64,000 bases of DNA from Arthrobacter_D sp015752045 (GTDB taxonomy: Bacteria; Actinomycetota; Actinomycetes; Actinomycetales; Micrococcaceae). Of this stretch, positions 43,397 to 51,921 are shown one piece after another. Made by a program: the position numbers and the translations under genes. Each line of letters starts with the position of its first letter. The first letter of the stretch is position 1. The notes beneath the pieces were generated by a model. The model was given only the letters and a program-made list of their open reading frames with translations. It was not told the DNA's origin and did no database searches. The stretch is from the NCBI RefSeq assembly GCF_015752045.1, contig NZ_JADOUS010000010.1:86703-150702 (forward strand), in the 5' to 3' direction.

Positions 43397-45082
43397 CTAC
43401 AGGCCGAGGGACTCGAGCACGGGCAGTTCCGCGCGGACCCGGGCCTTGGCTTCGGCGGCGGTCGGTGCGGCGACCGCGATCCCGGCGATGCGCCGAGTCT
43501 CGGCCAGTGTCACGCTGTTCAGCACGGCGCCGACCCCGGCGAGGGCCCGCGGAGTCATCGACAGCGTCGAGATGCCGAGTCCCACCAGGACCACGGCGAG
43601 CGCGGGATCCGCCGCGGCCTCACCGCAGACCCCGACGGGCTTCGCGTTCCCTTCGGCGGCCGAGCCCTCCACGGTCAGCTTCACCATGCGGAGGACGGCG
43701 GGCTGCCAGGAGTTGTTGAGGGCGGCGAGGGACCCGAGCTGCCGGTCCGCGGCCATCGTGTACTGCGTGAGGTCGTTGGTCCCGAGGCTGGCGAAGGACA
43801 CCTCGCCGAGGATCGACTCGGCCATGACGGCCGCCGAGGGGACCTCGACCATGACCCCGGGCGTCTGCAGGCCGGCATTGCTGCACAGCTTCGCGAAGTC
43901 CGCCGCCTCCTCCGCCGTCGAGATCATGGGTGCCATGACCCAGACATCCGCGCTCGCCTGGGCGGCGGCATCCGCGATGGCTTCGAGTTGCCGTTCCAGG
44001 ACGCCCGGCGACGTCAGGTCGGTGCGGTAGCCGCGGACGCCGAGGGCGGGATTGGGTTCGGAGGTGTCCGTCAGGAAGGGCAGTGGCTTGTCGGCGCCGG
44101 CGTCCAGCGTGCGGACCACGACCTTCTTGCCGGGGAATGCGTCGAAGACCCCCTTGTACGCCTCGATCTGCTCCTCCGCCGTCGGCTCCGTGTCGCGTCC
44201 GAGGAAGCAGAACTCCGTCCGGAGCAGGCCCACGCCCTGCGCTTTCGCCGCGGCGGCCTTGGCGGCGTCGATCGCCCCGCCGACGTTCGCCAGCAACGGC
44301 ACCTCGTGCCCGTCCGCGGTGACCCCGACGCCGTCGAACACGGTCAGTGCAGCCGCGGCGGCCGCGTAGGCCTCGGCCGCCGCTTCCTCCTCGGCTCCCG
44401 GCTCGAGGGTCAGGGTGCCCGCGGCGCCGTCCACGAAGGCGAGGGTGCCCTCGACGATGTCGTCCACCCCGCGCGCGGCCACGACGGCGGGCAGCCCGAG
44501 GGCGCGCGCGATGATCGCGGTATGGGACTGGGGGCCGCCGCCGGAGGTGACGAGGGCGAGGACCACCGCGGGGTCCAGAGTGGCGGTGTCCGCCGGAGCC
44601 AGGTCCTCGGCGACGAGGATGAAGGGCGTGTCCGACGACGGGATGCCCGGCGCGGGGAGGCCGCGCAGTTCCGCGACGATCCGTGAGCGCACGTCGAGCA
44701 CGTCGGCCGTGCGTTCGGCCATGTAGCCGCCGAGATTGTGCAGCATCTCGGCCACGGAGGCGCCCGCTTCCCAGACCGCCCGGGCCGGCGATGTGCCGGT
44801 GGTGATGAGCTTCGTCGCGGACTTCAGCAGCAGGGGATCCGTCGCCATCAGCGAGGTGGCCTGCAGCACGGCCTTGGCGTCGCCCTTGGCGATGCCGGCC
44901 CTGCGCTTGAGTTCCTCCTGCACGGTCTTCGACGCGGCCTTGAGGGCGGCGATGGCCTGCTCGGGAGCGTCGGGGGTGTCGTGGCGCTCGCCGGCGGGCG
45001 GTTCTCCGACCGACGGCGGCATGTGCCGGACCGGGCCGATCACGCGTCCGGGGCTGACCCCTACACCTGCGAAATTCTCCAT
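43397..45082 (-). CDS. ptsI: PTS enzyme I (phosphoenolpyruvate-protein phosphotransferase)
   Basis: The 561-aa enzyme takes phosphate from PEP to HPr. Key residues are His187 in GGGPQSHTAIIAR (phosphohistidine), LLRTEFCFLGR, RTLDAGADKPLPFL, GVRGYR, DLTQYTMAADR and the Cys in VGVCGEAAADP. ATG 45082 (MENFAGVGVSPG) is preceded by GAGGA; a longer in-frame reading enters the promoter region. It is divergent from the tetR-mtlA-mtlD genes and presumably supplies phosphate to MtlA. ptsH (HPr) is not in the window. Confidence 0.96.
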   Translation of the reverse strand: MENFAGVGVSPGRVIGPVRHMPPSVGEPPAGERHDTPDAPEQAIAALKAASKTVQEELKRRAGIAKGDAKAVLQATSLMATDPLLLKSATKLITTGTSPARAVWEAGASVAEMLHNLGGYMAERTADVLDVRSRIVAELRGLPAPGIPSSDTPFILVAEDLAPADTATLDPAVVLALVTSGGGPQSHTAIIARALGLPAVVAARGVDDIVEGTLAFVDGAAGTLTLEPGAEEEAAAEAYAAAAAALTVFDGVGVTADGHEVPLLANVGGAIDAAKAAAAKAQGVGLLRTEFCFLGRDTEPTAEEQIEAYKGVFDAFPGKKVVVRTLDAGADKPLPFLTDTSEPNPALGVRGYRTDLTSPGVLERQLEAIADAAAQASADVWVMAPMISTAEEAADFAKLCSNAGLQTPGVMVEVPSAAVMAESILGEVSFASLGTNDLTQYTMAADRQLGSLAALNNSWQPAVLRMVKLTVEGSAAEGNAKPVGVCGEAAADPALAVVLVGLGISTLSMTPRALAGVGAVLNSVTLAETRRIAGIAVAAPTAAEAKARVRAELPVLESLGL

Positions 45083-45165
45083 TGAACGTCCTCGTTTCCT
45101 TGCGGGTGAATTTCGGTCTAGCACCATTGTGTCGCGTACGGCAACCTCGAGTGTGACCCACTTCA

Positions 45166-45191
45166 TATAACGTCGCTATAGCTGTTACGCT
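45166..45191 (+). promoter_or_regulatory. Divergent promoter/operator region of ptsI and the tetR gene
   Basis: A -10-like TACGCT (45186-45191) is 7 bases from the tetR ATG. It overlaps an imperfect palindrome: TAAC (45168) N12 GTTA (45184) around a perfect GCTATAGC (45175-45182). This is a likely TetR autoregulatory operator. Confidence 0.5.
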
Positions 45192-45198
45192 AGCAGGC

Positions 45199-45927
45199 AT
45201 GAAAAAAGGAGGCGAACCAGCGCCTAAGATCAGGCTTCTCCGGGCCGCCGCGGCATTGCTCGCGGAGTCCAACGGCGAGCCTGTGTCCACCCGCCAGATC
45301 ACCGAGGCTGCCCGGGTGACCGCTCCGACGCTGTACCACCACTTCGGTGACAAGGAGGGACTCTTCGACGCCGTCGTCGCCGAGGGTTTCTCCGAGTACC
45401 TGGAGGCCGAGAGGAGCATCCCGACGTCGGGCCAGCCGATCGAGGACCTCCGCATGCACTGGGACAACCATGTGCGCTTCGGCCTCGACCACCCGCACCT
45501 CTACCTGGTGATGTTCGGGAACATCCGCCCCGAGCGGCGGCCCACCATGGTCGCCAGCGCGGAGGCGTTCCTCGAGGAGGTATTGGCACGGGCGGCCGCC
45601 GCGGCCCGCCTGGTCGTCACGCCGCACGAAGCCGCGCGCAGCATGCTGGCCGCCAACATCGGCGTCACCCTCATGCTGATCGCGGAGCCCGCAGCCAAGC
45701 GCAACCTCGAACTCTCCGCGATGACGCGCGAGGCCGTCATCTCGGCGGTGGCCACGGATTCCGAGTCGGACCCCGTGACCGACACCGAGGGGACGCCGTC
45801 CGTGGTGGTGGCGGCGATCGCCCTCAATGCAGCACTGCAGGTCTCGCATCCCGATCAGCTCTCCAGTTCGGAGCTGAAGCTCTTCCTCGAATGGCTCCAG
45901 AGAATATCCAGCCGATCCGGAAGCTGA
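45199..45927 (+). CDS. TetR-family transcriptional regulator
   Basis: The 242-aa protein has an N-terminal TetR helix-turn-helix (LRAAAALLAESNGEPVSTRQITEAARVTAPTLYHHFGDKEGLFDAVV) and an alpha-helical ligand domain. ATG 45199 has no spaced Shine-Dalgarno but sits 7 bases from TACGCT, so the mRNA is probably leaderless. It lies between ptsI and mtlA and may regulate either or both; the ligand is unknown. Confidence 0.92.
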   Translation: MKKGGEPAPKIRLLRAAAALLAESNGEPVSTRQITEAARVTAPTLYHHFGDKEGLFDAVVAEGFSEYLEAERSIPTSGQPIEDLRMHWDNHVRFGLDHPHLYLVMFGNIRPERRPTMVASAEAFLEEVLARAAAAARLVVTPHEAARSMLAANIGVTLMLIAEPAAKRNLELSAMTREAVISAVATDSESDPVTDTEGTPSVVVAAIALNAALQVSHPDQLSSSELKLFLEWLQRISSRSGS

Positions 45928-45980
45928 CGCTTCCCGACGACGCCATCCCCTCCGCAGCGTTGCGGGGCCAACGGTTAGGA

Positions 45981-47972
45981 ATGAATGTGGCAACACGACT
46001 AGAAGCGAAATCGGGCACGAGTGCCCGGGTCCGCGTGCAGAAGTTCGGGACGTTCCTGTCCGGGATGATCATGCCCAACATCGGCGCCTTCATCGCCTGG
46101 GGCATCGTCACGGCACTCTTCATCGAGAAGGGCTGGCTGCCCGTACCGCAGCTCGGCGGCTACGGCGAGACCGACGGCGTCGCGAACGTCGGCCTCGTGG
46201 GGCCGATGATCACCTACCTGCTGCCCCTCCTGATCGCCTACACCGGCGGCCGGATGGTGTACGACGTCCGCGGCGGCGTGGTCGGCTCGATCGCGACGAT
46301 GGGCGTGATCGTCGGCGCCGGCATCCCGATGTTCATCGGTGCCATGATCATGGGCCCGCTCGGCGCCTGGACCATGAAGAGGATCGACGCGATCTGGGAG
46401 GGCCGGATCAAACCGGGCTTCGAGATGCTCGTCAACAACTTCTCGGCCGGCATCTGGGGTGCAATCCTTGCGCTGATCGGTTTCTACGGCGTCTCGCCGC
46501 TGGTCCTCGCCTTCAGCACGGGGGCGGGCAACGTGGTCCAGTGGCTGGTCGACAACGGGCTGCTGCCGCTGACGAGCATCTTCATCGAGCCGGCGAAGGT
46601 CCTGTTCCTCAACAACGCCATCAACCACGGCGTGCTGACGCCGCTCGGCGTCCAGCAGTCGCTGGAGCAGGGGAAGTCCATCCTGTTCCTGCTCGAGGCC
46701 AACCCCGGTCCGGGCCTCGGCATCCTGCTCGCGTACTCGTTCTTCGGTCGCGGCATCGCCAAGGCCTCCGCCCCCGGCGCCGCCATCATCCAGTTCTTCG
46801 GCGGCATCCACGAGATCTATTTCCCCTACGTCCTGATGCGCCCGCTGCTGATCCTCGCCGCGATCGCCGGCGGCATGACCGGCATCGCGACGCTGAGCAT
46901 CACGAACGCGGGACTGGTGGCCCCGGCGGCCCCCGGGTCGATCATCGCGGTGCTCGCGCAGACGGCGCGGGACAGCTACTTCGGTGTCACCCTGTCGGTC
47001 GTGCTGGCCACGGCGGTGTCCTTCCTCGTCGCATCGGTCATCCTCAAGACCGGCAAGGACCAGGAGGAAGACCTCGCCGCAGCCGCCGCCAGGATGGAGA
47101 GCTTCAAGGGCAAGAAGAGCTCCGTGGCCGGGAGCTTCCGGTCGGATTCGGCCACCGACGGCCCCATCCGCAGCATCGTGTTCGCCTGCGACGCGGGCAT
47201 GGGCTCCTCGGCGATGGGTGCCTCGGTGCTCCGCAACAAGATCCGGGCTGCCGGGTTCCCGGACGTGAAGGTCACCAACCTCGCCATCTCCAGCCTGAAG
47301 GACGACTACGACGTCGTCGTCACGCACCAGGATCTCGCAGCCCGCGCCGAGCCCCTGACGCAGAGCGCCACGCACGTCGCCGTCGACAACTTCATGAACA
47401 GCCCCCGCTACGACGAGATCGTCGACCTCATCCGCGCCGGTGCGGCGGCCGAAGGCGGCGTCGACCCGAAGGATCCGGCTCCCGCCGCGGTCGCCTCCGC
47501 CGCAGTCACAACCGACGACGGCGACATGACCGACGCCGATGATGTCCTGGCGGAGGAGAGCATCGTGCTGAACGGCACCGCCACCACGCAGCAGGCCGCC
47601 ATCGACGAGGCCGGCCGCCTGCTGGTCGCCCGCGGGGCCGTCGACTCCACCTACGTCGAGGCGATGCACGAGCGTGAACGGTCGGTCCCCACCTACATGG
47701 GGAACTTCCTCGCCATCCCGCACGGCACCAACGCGGCGAAGGACCTGATCAAGCGCTCGGCCGTGTCGATCGTGCGCTACCCCGAGGGCATCGACTGGAA
47801 CGGCAAGCAGGTGAAGTTCGTGGTCGGCGTCGCAGGCGTCAACAACGAGCACCTGTCCATCCTGTCCGCGATCGCCCGCGTCTTCTCGGACAAGGCCCAG
47901 GTCGCCAGGCTCGACGAGGCGGCGTCCGTGGACGAGGTCCTCGCCCTCTTCGGAAAGGTCAACGCTTCGTGA
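45981..47972 (+). CDS. mtlA: PTS mannitol transporter subunit IICBA
   Basis: The 663-aa membrane permease imports mannitol with phosphorylation. The IIC domain (~20-350) has FGTFLSGMIMPNIGAFIAWG, NNFSAGIWG and FFGGIHEIYFPYVLM. The IIB domain carries the phospho-Cys403 (FACDAGMGSSAMG) and the IIA domain phospho-His581 (AIPHGTNAA). The three-domain fusion is the complete form. The start could be ATG 45981 or GTG 45987; the latter has AGGA 6 bases upstream. The stop overlaps the mtlD GTG. Confidence 0.95.
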   Translation: MNVATRLEAKSGTSARVRVQKFGTFLSGMIMPNIGAFIAWGIVTALFIEKGWLPVPQLGGYGETDGVANVGLVGPMITYLLPLLIAYTGGRMVYDVRGGVVGSIATMGVIVGAGIPMFIGAMIMGPLGAWTMKRIDAIWEGRIKPGFEMLVNNFSAGIWGAILALIGFYGVSPLVLAFSTGAGNVVQWLVDNGLLPLTSIFIEPAKVLFLNNAINHGVLTPLGVQQSLEQGKSILFLLEANPGPGLGILLAYSFFGRGIAKASAPGAAIIQFFGGIHEIYFPYVLMRPLLILAAIAGGMTGIATLSITNAGLVAPAAPGSIIAVLAQTARDSYFGVTLSVVLATAVSFLVASVILKTGKDQEEDLAAAAARMESFKGKKSSVAGSFRSDSATDGPIRSIVFACDAGMGSSAMGASVLRNKIRAAGFPDVKVTNLAISSLKDDYDVVVTHQDLAARAEPLTQSATHVAVDNFMNSPRYDEIVDLIRAGAAAEGGVDPKDPAPAAVASAAVTTDDGDMTDADDVLAEESIVLNGTATTQQAAIDEAGRLLVARGAVDSTYVEAMHERERSVPTYMGNFLAIPHGTNAAKDLIKRSAVSIVRYPEGIDWNGKQVKFVVGVAGVNNEHLSILSAIARVFSDKAQVARLDEAASVDEVLALFGKVNAS

Positions 47973-49126
47973 AGGCAGTACATTTCGGTGCCGGCAACAT
48001 CGGCCGCGGCTTCGTGGGGCTCCTGCTCCACGAGGCCGGGTACGAGGTGGTCTTCGCCGACGTCGCGGACGCCCTGATCGACCAACTGGCTTCGACGCCG
48101 AGCTACGACGTCCATGAGGTCGGCGAGGAGCCGACGGTGAGGACGGTGGACAACTACCGTGCGCTGAACTCGCGCTCGCAGGAGGAGGACGTCGTCGCGG
48201 AGATCGCGACGGCCGACATCGTCACCACGGCGGTGGGGCCGAACGTCCTGCGTTTCCTGGCGCCGGTCATCGCCCGGGCGATCGCCCGCCGCAGTGAAGA
48301 CCTGGCACCGCTGCAGGTCATGGCGTGCGAGAACGCCATCAACGCCACGGACATCCTCCGCAGTGAGGTCGAGCAGGCCTACGACGGCGCGGTATCGGAG
48401 CTGGCGAGGCGGGCGGTCTTCGCCAACACCGCCGTGGACCGCATCGTCCCGAACCAGGCCGCCGGGCAGGGCCTCGACGTCACGGTCGAGACCTTCTTCG
48501 AGTGGGTCATCGACCGCACCCCGTTCCAGGGCCGTGCGCCGGAGATCCCCGGGGCCACGTACGTGGACGACCTCGAGCCGTACATCGAGCGGAAACTGTT
48601 CACCGTCAACACGGGCCATGCGGCGGCGGCCTACTTCGGGTACGCGGCCGGTGCGGAGAAGATCGCCGACGCCATGGCGGACGACGCCGTCGCGGGCAGG
48701 GTGCGGGCCGTGCTGGACGAGACGAAGCAGTTGCTGGTGGCGAAGCACGGGTTCGACCCGGCGGAGCAGGAGGCCTACGTGCAGAAGATCCTGCGGCGCT
48801 TCACGAACCAGCACCTCCCCGACACGGTGGTGCGCGTCGGGAGGGCGCCGCTGCGGAAGCTGAGCCGCAAGGAGCGATTCGTGGGACCGGCGGCCGAGCT
48901 GGCCGAGGGGGGCACGCATCCCGTCGCGCTGCTCGGGGCGATGCGGGCCGCGCTGTCCTTCTCGGCGCCCGACGATCCCGAGGTCGCCGCCTTGGCCGAG
49001 ATCCTGGCGTCCCAGGACCCTGACACGGCGGCGACGTCGATCACCGGACTCGAGGCCGAGCACCCCCTGTTCGGAGCGGTGCGCGACCTGATCGCCGAGC
49101 ACGCCGCAGGGTCCCGCGCGGGGTAG
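47969..49126 (+). CDS. mtlD: Mannitol-1-phosphate 5-dehydrogenase
   Basis: The 385-aa NAD-dependent enzyme oxidises mannitol-1-phosphate to fructose-6-phosphate. It begins KAVHFGAGNIGRGFVGLLLHEAG (NAD site), has NTAVDRIVPNQ and VETFFEWVID, and the active-site region KLFTVNTGHAAAAYFGY. Length matches the family. The GTG overlaps the mtlA stop by 4 bases (GTGA). A strong terminator follows 21 bp after the stop. Confidence 0.95.
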   Translation: MKAVHFGAGNIGRGFVGLLLHEAGYEVVFADVADALIDQLASTPSYDVHEVGEEPTVRTVDNYRALNSRSQEEDVVAEIATADIVTTAVGPNVLRFLAPVIARAIARRSEDLAPLQVMACENAINATDILRSEVEQAYDGAVSELARRAVFANTAVDRIVPNQAAGQGLDVTVETFFEWVIDRTPFQGRAPEIPGATYVDDLEPYIERKLFTVNTGHAAAAYFGYAAGAEKIADAMADDAVAGRVRAVLDETKQLLVAKHGFDPAEQEAYVQKILRRFTNQHLPDTVVRVGRAPLRKLSRKERFVGPAAELAEGGTHPVALLGAMRAALSFSAPDDPEVAALAEILASQDPDTAATSITGLEAEHPLFGAVRDLIAEHAAGSRAG

Positions 49127-49147
49127 GAGCGCAACGACCGCAGGATC

Positions 49148-49177
49148 GGAAGGGAGCAGCCTGGGCTGCTCCCTTCC
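49148..49177 (+). terminator. Terminator after mtlD
   Basis: A perfect 14-bp inverted repeat (GGAAGGGAGCAGCC / GGCTGCTCCCTTCC) separated by TG follows mtlD and is trailed by TCGTTCC. Confidence 0.85.
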
Positions 49178-49480
49178 TCGTTCCCCGACGCCCCCGGGCG
49201 TTCCGAGGTGCCGGTAGTGCTGGAGGATGCAAGCGCAGAAATCATCTACGGCACCACGCCCCGGCCGCCGACCTGGCTCATCGCAGGCGCCACCAGACTC
49301 TCCGGCGCCGTCCTGGGGCCGTCGACCATCAGTAGACTCGGACCAGCAGACGAACCCCTGACACTCGCCACCCACGTGACACCCCGGCAGCCCGGGTCTG
49401 ACACCTGACGACGACCGCCGATCACCACCACCCGCGATCGTCACCCTCCCTCCGTCGTTCTCCAAGGAGCATCTCCCACC
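49178..49480. other. Intergenic region between mtlD and the isochorismatase-like gene
   Basis: No supported gene is visible in these ~300 bases. A short open frame at 49208-49408 has no family similarity or good start. A possible -10 TAGACT lies at 49332-49337, with a ~140-base leader before ATG 49481. Confidence 0.6.
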
Positions 49481-50119
49481 ATGAGCACACCCCGTCGCGC
49501 CCTCGTCCTCGTCGATATCCAGCAGCAGTACTTCAGCGGGCTGCTGGAGATCCAGTACCCACCGCACGAGCAGTCCTTGCCACGGATCACGGCAGCCATC
49601 GATGCGGCCACCGCCGCCGGCATCCCGATCGTGGTCGTCCAGCACCGTGCAGGCGAAGGAGCCCCTGTCTTCGCCCCGGGCACGCCGGAATTCGAACTCC
49701 ACCCCGAGGTCGAGGGCCGCCGCTCCGAGACCTGGAAGAGCATCGTGAAGCAGTACGGGTCCGTCTACGCGGACACCGACCTGGCACAGTGGCTGCGCCA
49801 CGAAGGCGTCGACACCGTCACCCTCACGGGGTACATGACCAACAACTGCATCCTGGGCTCCGCCGTCGAAGCAGAAGCCATCGGCTTCACCACGGAAGTC
49901 CTCTCCGATGCCACCGGTGCGATCAACATCGCGAACGACGCGGGTTTTGCCGACGCCAGGACCGTACACACGACCCTGCTCGCCCTGCTGAATTCCAACT
50001 GGGCGTCCGTCAGCACCACAGACGCATGGATCGCGGCCCTGGCCGCGCATCAGCCGCTTCCCGGAGGCGACCTGGGCACCTCTGCCGCTGCAGGAGCAGC
50101 ACGCGCCAACCAACCCTGA
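49481..50119 (+). CDS. Isochorismatase-family cysteine hydrolase
   Basis: The 212-aa protein has the catalytic Asp12 (LVLVDIQQQYF), a Lys in ETWKSIVK (K86 or K90) and the nucleophile Cys123 in GYMTNNCILGS, followed by ATGAINIAND. This triad defines the nicotinamidase/isochorismatase fold. The exact amide or vinyl-ether substrate is unknown. AAGGAG lies 11 bases before the ATG, a longer gap than usual. A hairpin overlaps its stop. Confidence 0.9.
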   Translation: MSTPRRALVLVDIQQQYFSGLLEIQYPPHEQSLPRITAAIDAATAAGIPIVVVQHRAGEGAPVFAPGTPEFELHPEVEGRRSETWKSIVKQYGSVYADTDLAQWLRHEGVDTVTLTGYMTNNCILGSAVEAEAIGFTTEVLSDATGAINIANDAGFADARTVHTTLLALLNSNWASVSTTDAWIAALAAHQPLPGGDLGTSAAAGAARANQP

Positions 50120-50140
50120 CCCCGGCCCTCCACCGGGGTC
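50118..50140 (+). terminator. Terminator overlapping the isochorismatase-like gene stop
   Basis: An 8-bp stem (GACCCCGG / CCGGGGTC) with a 7-base loop begins within the TGA stop codon. Confidence 0.6.
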
Positions 50141-50249
50141 GCCCTGGACACTGCACTGCTCTCTCGACCCCTGCAGGGCGCGAGGTGCCTGGGGTGGGTG
50201 GGTATACACCCCAGGTCCGCGGCCGGGGATCAGAGCAGGAGCGAAGCCC

Positions 50250-50441
50250 ATGGCGAAGATCGACCTGACGAAGCAGTCCAAGGTGCTCTACGCCGCGGCA
50301 CGCGAACCCGAGCTGGTCGACGTACCCGGGTTCACATTCCCGATCATCGACGGCCACGGCGACCCCGACCATGCCGACGCCTGTAGGCAGCTCCACGGGC
50401 CATGTCCCGTCAGGGACCCGGCCCGCATCACCGAAGGCTAG
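50250..50441 (+). pseudogene. Truncated GyrI-like small-molecule-binding protein
   Basis: The 63-aa frame encodes MAKIDLTKQSKVLYAAAREP, then ELVDVPGFTFPIIDGHGDP. This resembles the N-terminus of COG4832 GyrI-like proteins, which normally continue for about 150 more residues. Here the frame ends after CRQLHGPCPVRDPARITEG. The fragment abuts the convergent SDR gene by 4 bases. It is probably a remnant, though a short peptide may still be made (GAGCGAAG precedes the ATG). Confidence 0.55.
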
Positions 50442-51202
50442 GAGATCTGCAGCCCACCATTGATGTCGTAGGTGGCGGCGGTGATGTAGCCGGCGTCGGG
50501 GCCCACCAGGAAGCAGATCAGGGCGGCGATGTCGTCGACGGTACCCACCCGGCCCATCAGGATGTCCCTGGACATGTCCTGCTTGCGGTCCTCGGTGAGG
50601 GTGCCGCCCATGATGTCGGTGTCCACCGGTCCGGGAGCGACGGCGTTCACGGTGATGCCGTGCTGGCCCATCTCACGTGCCAGCGCACGGGTGAAGCCGA
50701 TGATGCCGGCCTTCGACGCACTGTAGGCCACCTTCGAGTAGGTGCCGCCGCCGCGCTGCGCCGAGATGGAGGAGATGCTGACCACGCGACCGAGCTTGCG
50801 CCCGATCATCCCGTGCAGGACACGCTGGGTGACCAGGAACGTGCCGGTCATGTTCACGGCGAACACCCGGTCCCAGGCTTCCTTGGTCTCCTGCATGAAC
50901 TCGGTGGGGGAGCTGATCCCGGCGAGGTTCACCAGTGCGACGATCGGCGGCACCGACGCCTCGGCGGTGGTCAGCGCCGCATCGACCGACGCCTCGTCCG
51001 ACACGTCGGCGGCGATACCGACCGTCTGCACCCCGTGGCGCTGCGCGATATCGTCGGCAGCCTCTTTGGCGGCAACACCGTCGATGTCGAGGATGGCGAT
51101 GGACCAGCCGTCGCGGGCCAGTCGGTCGGCCGTCGCGCGGCCGATGCCGCGGGCCGATGCTGCGCCGGTGAGGACTGCTGTGCGTTCTGCCGGAAAGGTC
51201 AT
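50438..51202 (-). CDS. Short-chain dehydrogenase/reductase of the acid-sugar cluster
   Basis: The 254-aa SDR has the NAD(P)-binding TGAASARGIGRAT (12-24), NLAGIS, SISSISAQ and the catalytic Tyr160-x-x-x-Lys164 (YSASK), with a C-terminal ITAATYDINGGLQIS. It is like FabG-type polyol or sugar-acid dehydrogenases. It overlaps the FadR-type regulator gene by 4 bases and is last in the operon, so it likely oxidises or reduces an intermediate of the acid-sugar pathway; substrate unproven. Confidence 0.88.
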   Translation of the reverse strand: MTFPAERTAVLTGAASARGIGRATADRLARDGWSIAILDIDGVAAKEAADDIAQRHGVQTVGIAADVSDEASVDAALTTAEASVPPIVALVNLAGISSPTEFMQETKEAWDRVFAVNMTGTFLVTQRVLHGMIGRKLGRVVSISSISAQRGGGTYSKVAYSASKAGIIGFTRALAREMGQHGITVNAVAPGPVDTDIMGGTLTEDRKQDMSRDILMGRVGTVDDIAALICFLVGPDAGYITAATYDINGGLQIS

Positions 51203-51921
51203 GTGTTCTCCTGGTGCTGTTCGTCTGGGTGGATGAAATGTTCGTAGTCGTCGTACGTCTGGTTGATGTGGGCCTGCATCGCCTTGCGCGCCACCTCGGG
51301 ATCGCGGGTGCGGATCGCCTCCAACACCAGTGTGTGATGGGCGATGGCGTGCTGCTGCACCTCGTGGAAGGACGACGTCTCCCGCCGCATCGCGTACAGC
51401 AACTGGGTGAGCGGTCCGAGGATCACCGGCAGGAACGGGTTGGCCGAGGCCCTGAAGATCGCTTCATGGAATGCGATATCCGTCGCGGTGACGGCGTCGA
51501 GGTCCTTCGCCTCGTGGGCCGCCTGCAGCGCGACGTTGGCGTCCTCCATCCGTGCGATGTCCTCGTCGGTGGCATGCAACGCGGCCAGCTCGGCCGCACC
51601 GGTTTCCACCATCCGCCGGATCTCCAGCAGGCGCAGCGAGACATCGGGGGAGTCGGCGGTGGTCGACGCGTATCGGAGGATGGCCTGCAGGTCGGTCCAC
51701 TGGGCGGCCGGATTCACATAGGTGCCGAGGCCGCGCCTGATCTGTACCACGTGCTGCGCCTGGAGCTGCTTGAGCGCCTCACGCACCGTCAGCCGGCTGA
51801 CATCGAGGGCGGCCGCCAGGTCGTTCTCCGGGGGGAGTGCCGAGCCGGGTGGGTACGTGCCGTCGATGATCTGTTCGAGGATGTCATCGAACACCGATTC
51901 AGCGAGCGGTTTCCGTGCCAT
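51199..51921 (-). CDS. GntR-family (FadR/FCD type) transcriptional regulator
   Basis: The 240-aa protein has an N-terminal winged helix (YPPGSALPPENDLAAALDVSRLTVREALKQLQAQHVV) and a C-terminal FCD domain with the metal-ligand pattern DIAFHEAIF, AHHTLV and QAHINQTY. FCD regulators sense organic acids, fitting control of the adjacent acid-sugar genes. It overlaps the SDR gene (ATGA) and the upstream dehydrogenase gene. The likely operator is in the divergent region at 54336-54500. Confidence 0.92.
   Translation of the reverse strand: MARKPLAESVFDDILEQIIDGTYPPGSALPPENDLAAALDVSRLTVREALKQLQAQHVVQIRRGLGTYVNPAAQWTDLQAILRYASTTADSPDVSLRLLEIRRMVETGAAELAALHATDEDIARMEDANVALQAAHEAKDLDAVTATDIAFHEAIFRASANPFLPVILGPLTQLLYAMRRETSSFHEVQQHAIAHHTLVLEAIRTRDPEVARKAMQAHINQTYDDYEHFIHPDEQHQENT

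Noticed and set aside
49208..49408. 66-codon ORF between mtlD and the isochorismatase-like gene
   Set aside because: No ribosome site, no similarity and an internal -10-like element; kept only as intergenic sequence.
47777..50281. 834-codon open frame antisense to mtlA-mtlD and the isochorismatase-like gene
   Set aside because: It covers three genes with intact catalytic motifs on the other strand and has no recognisable protein sequence.
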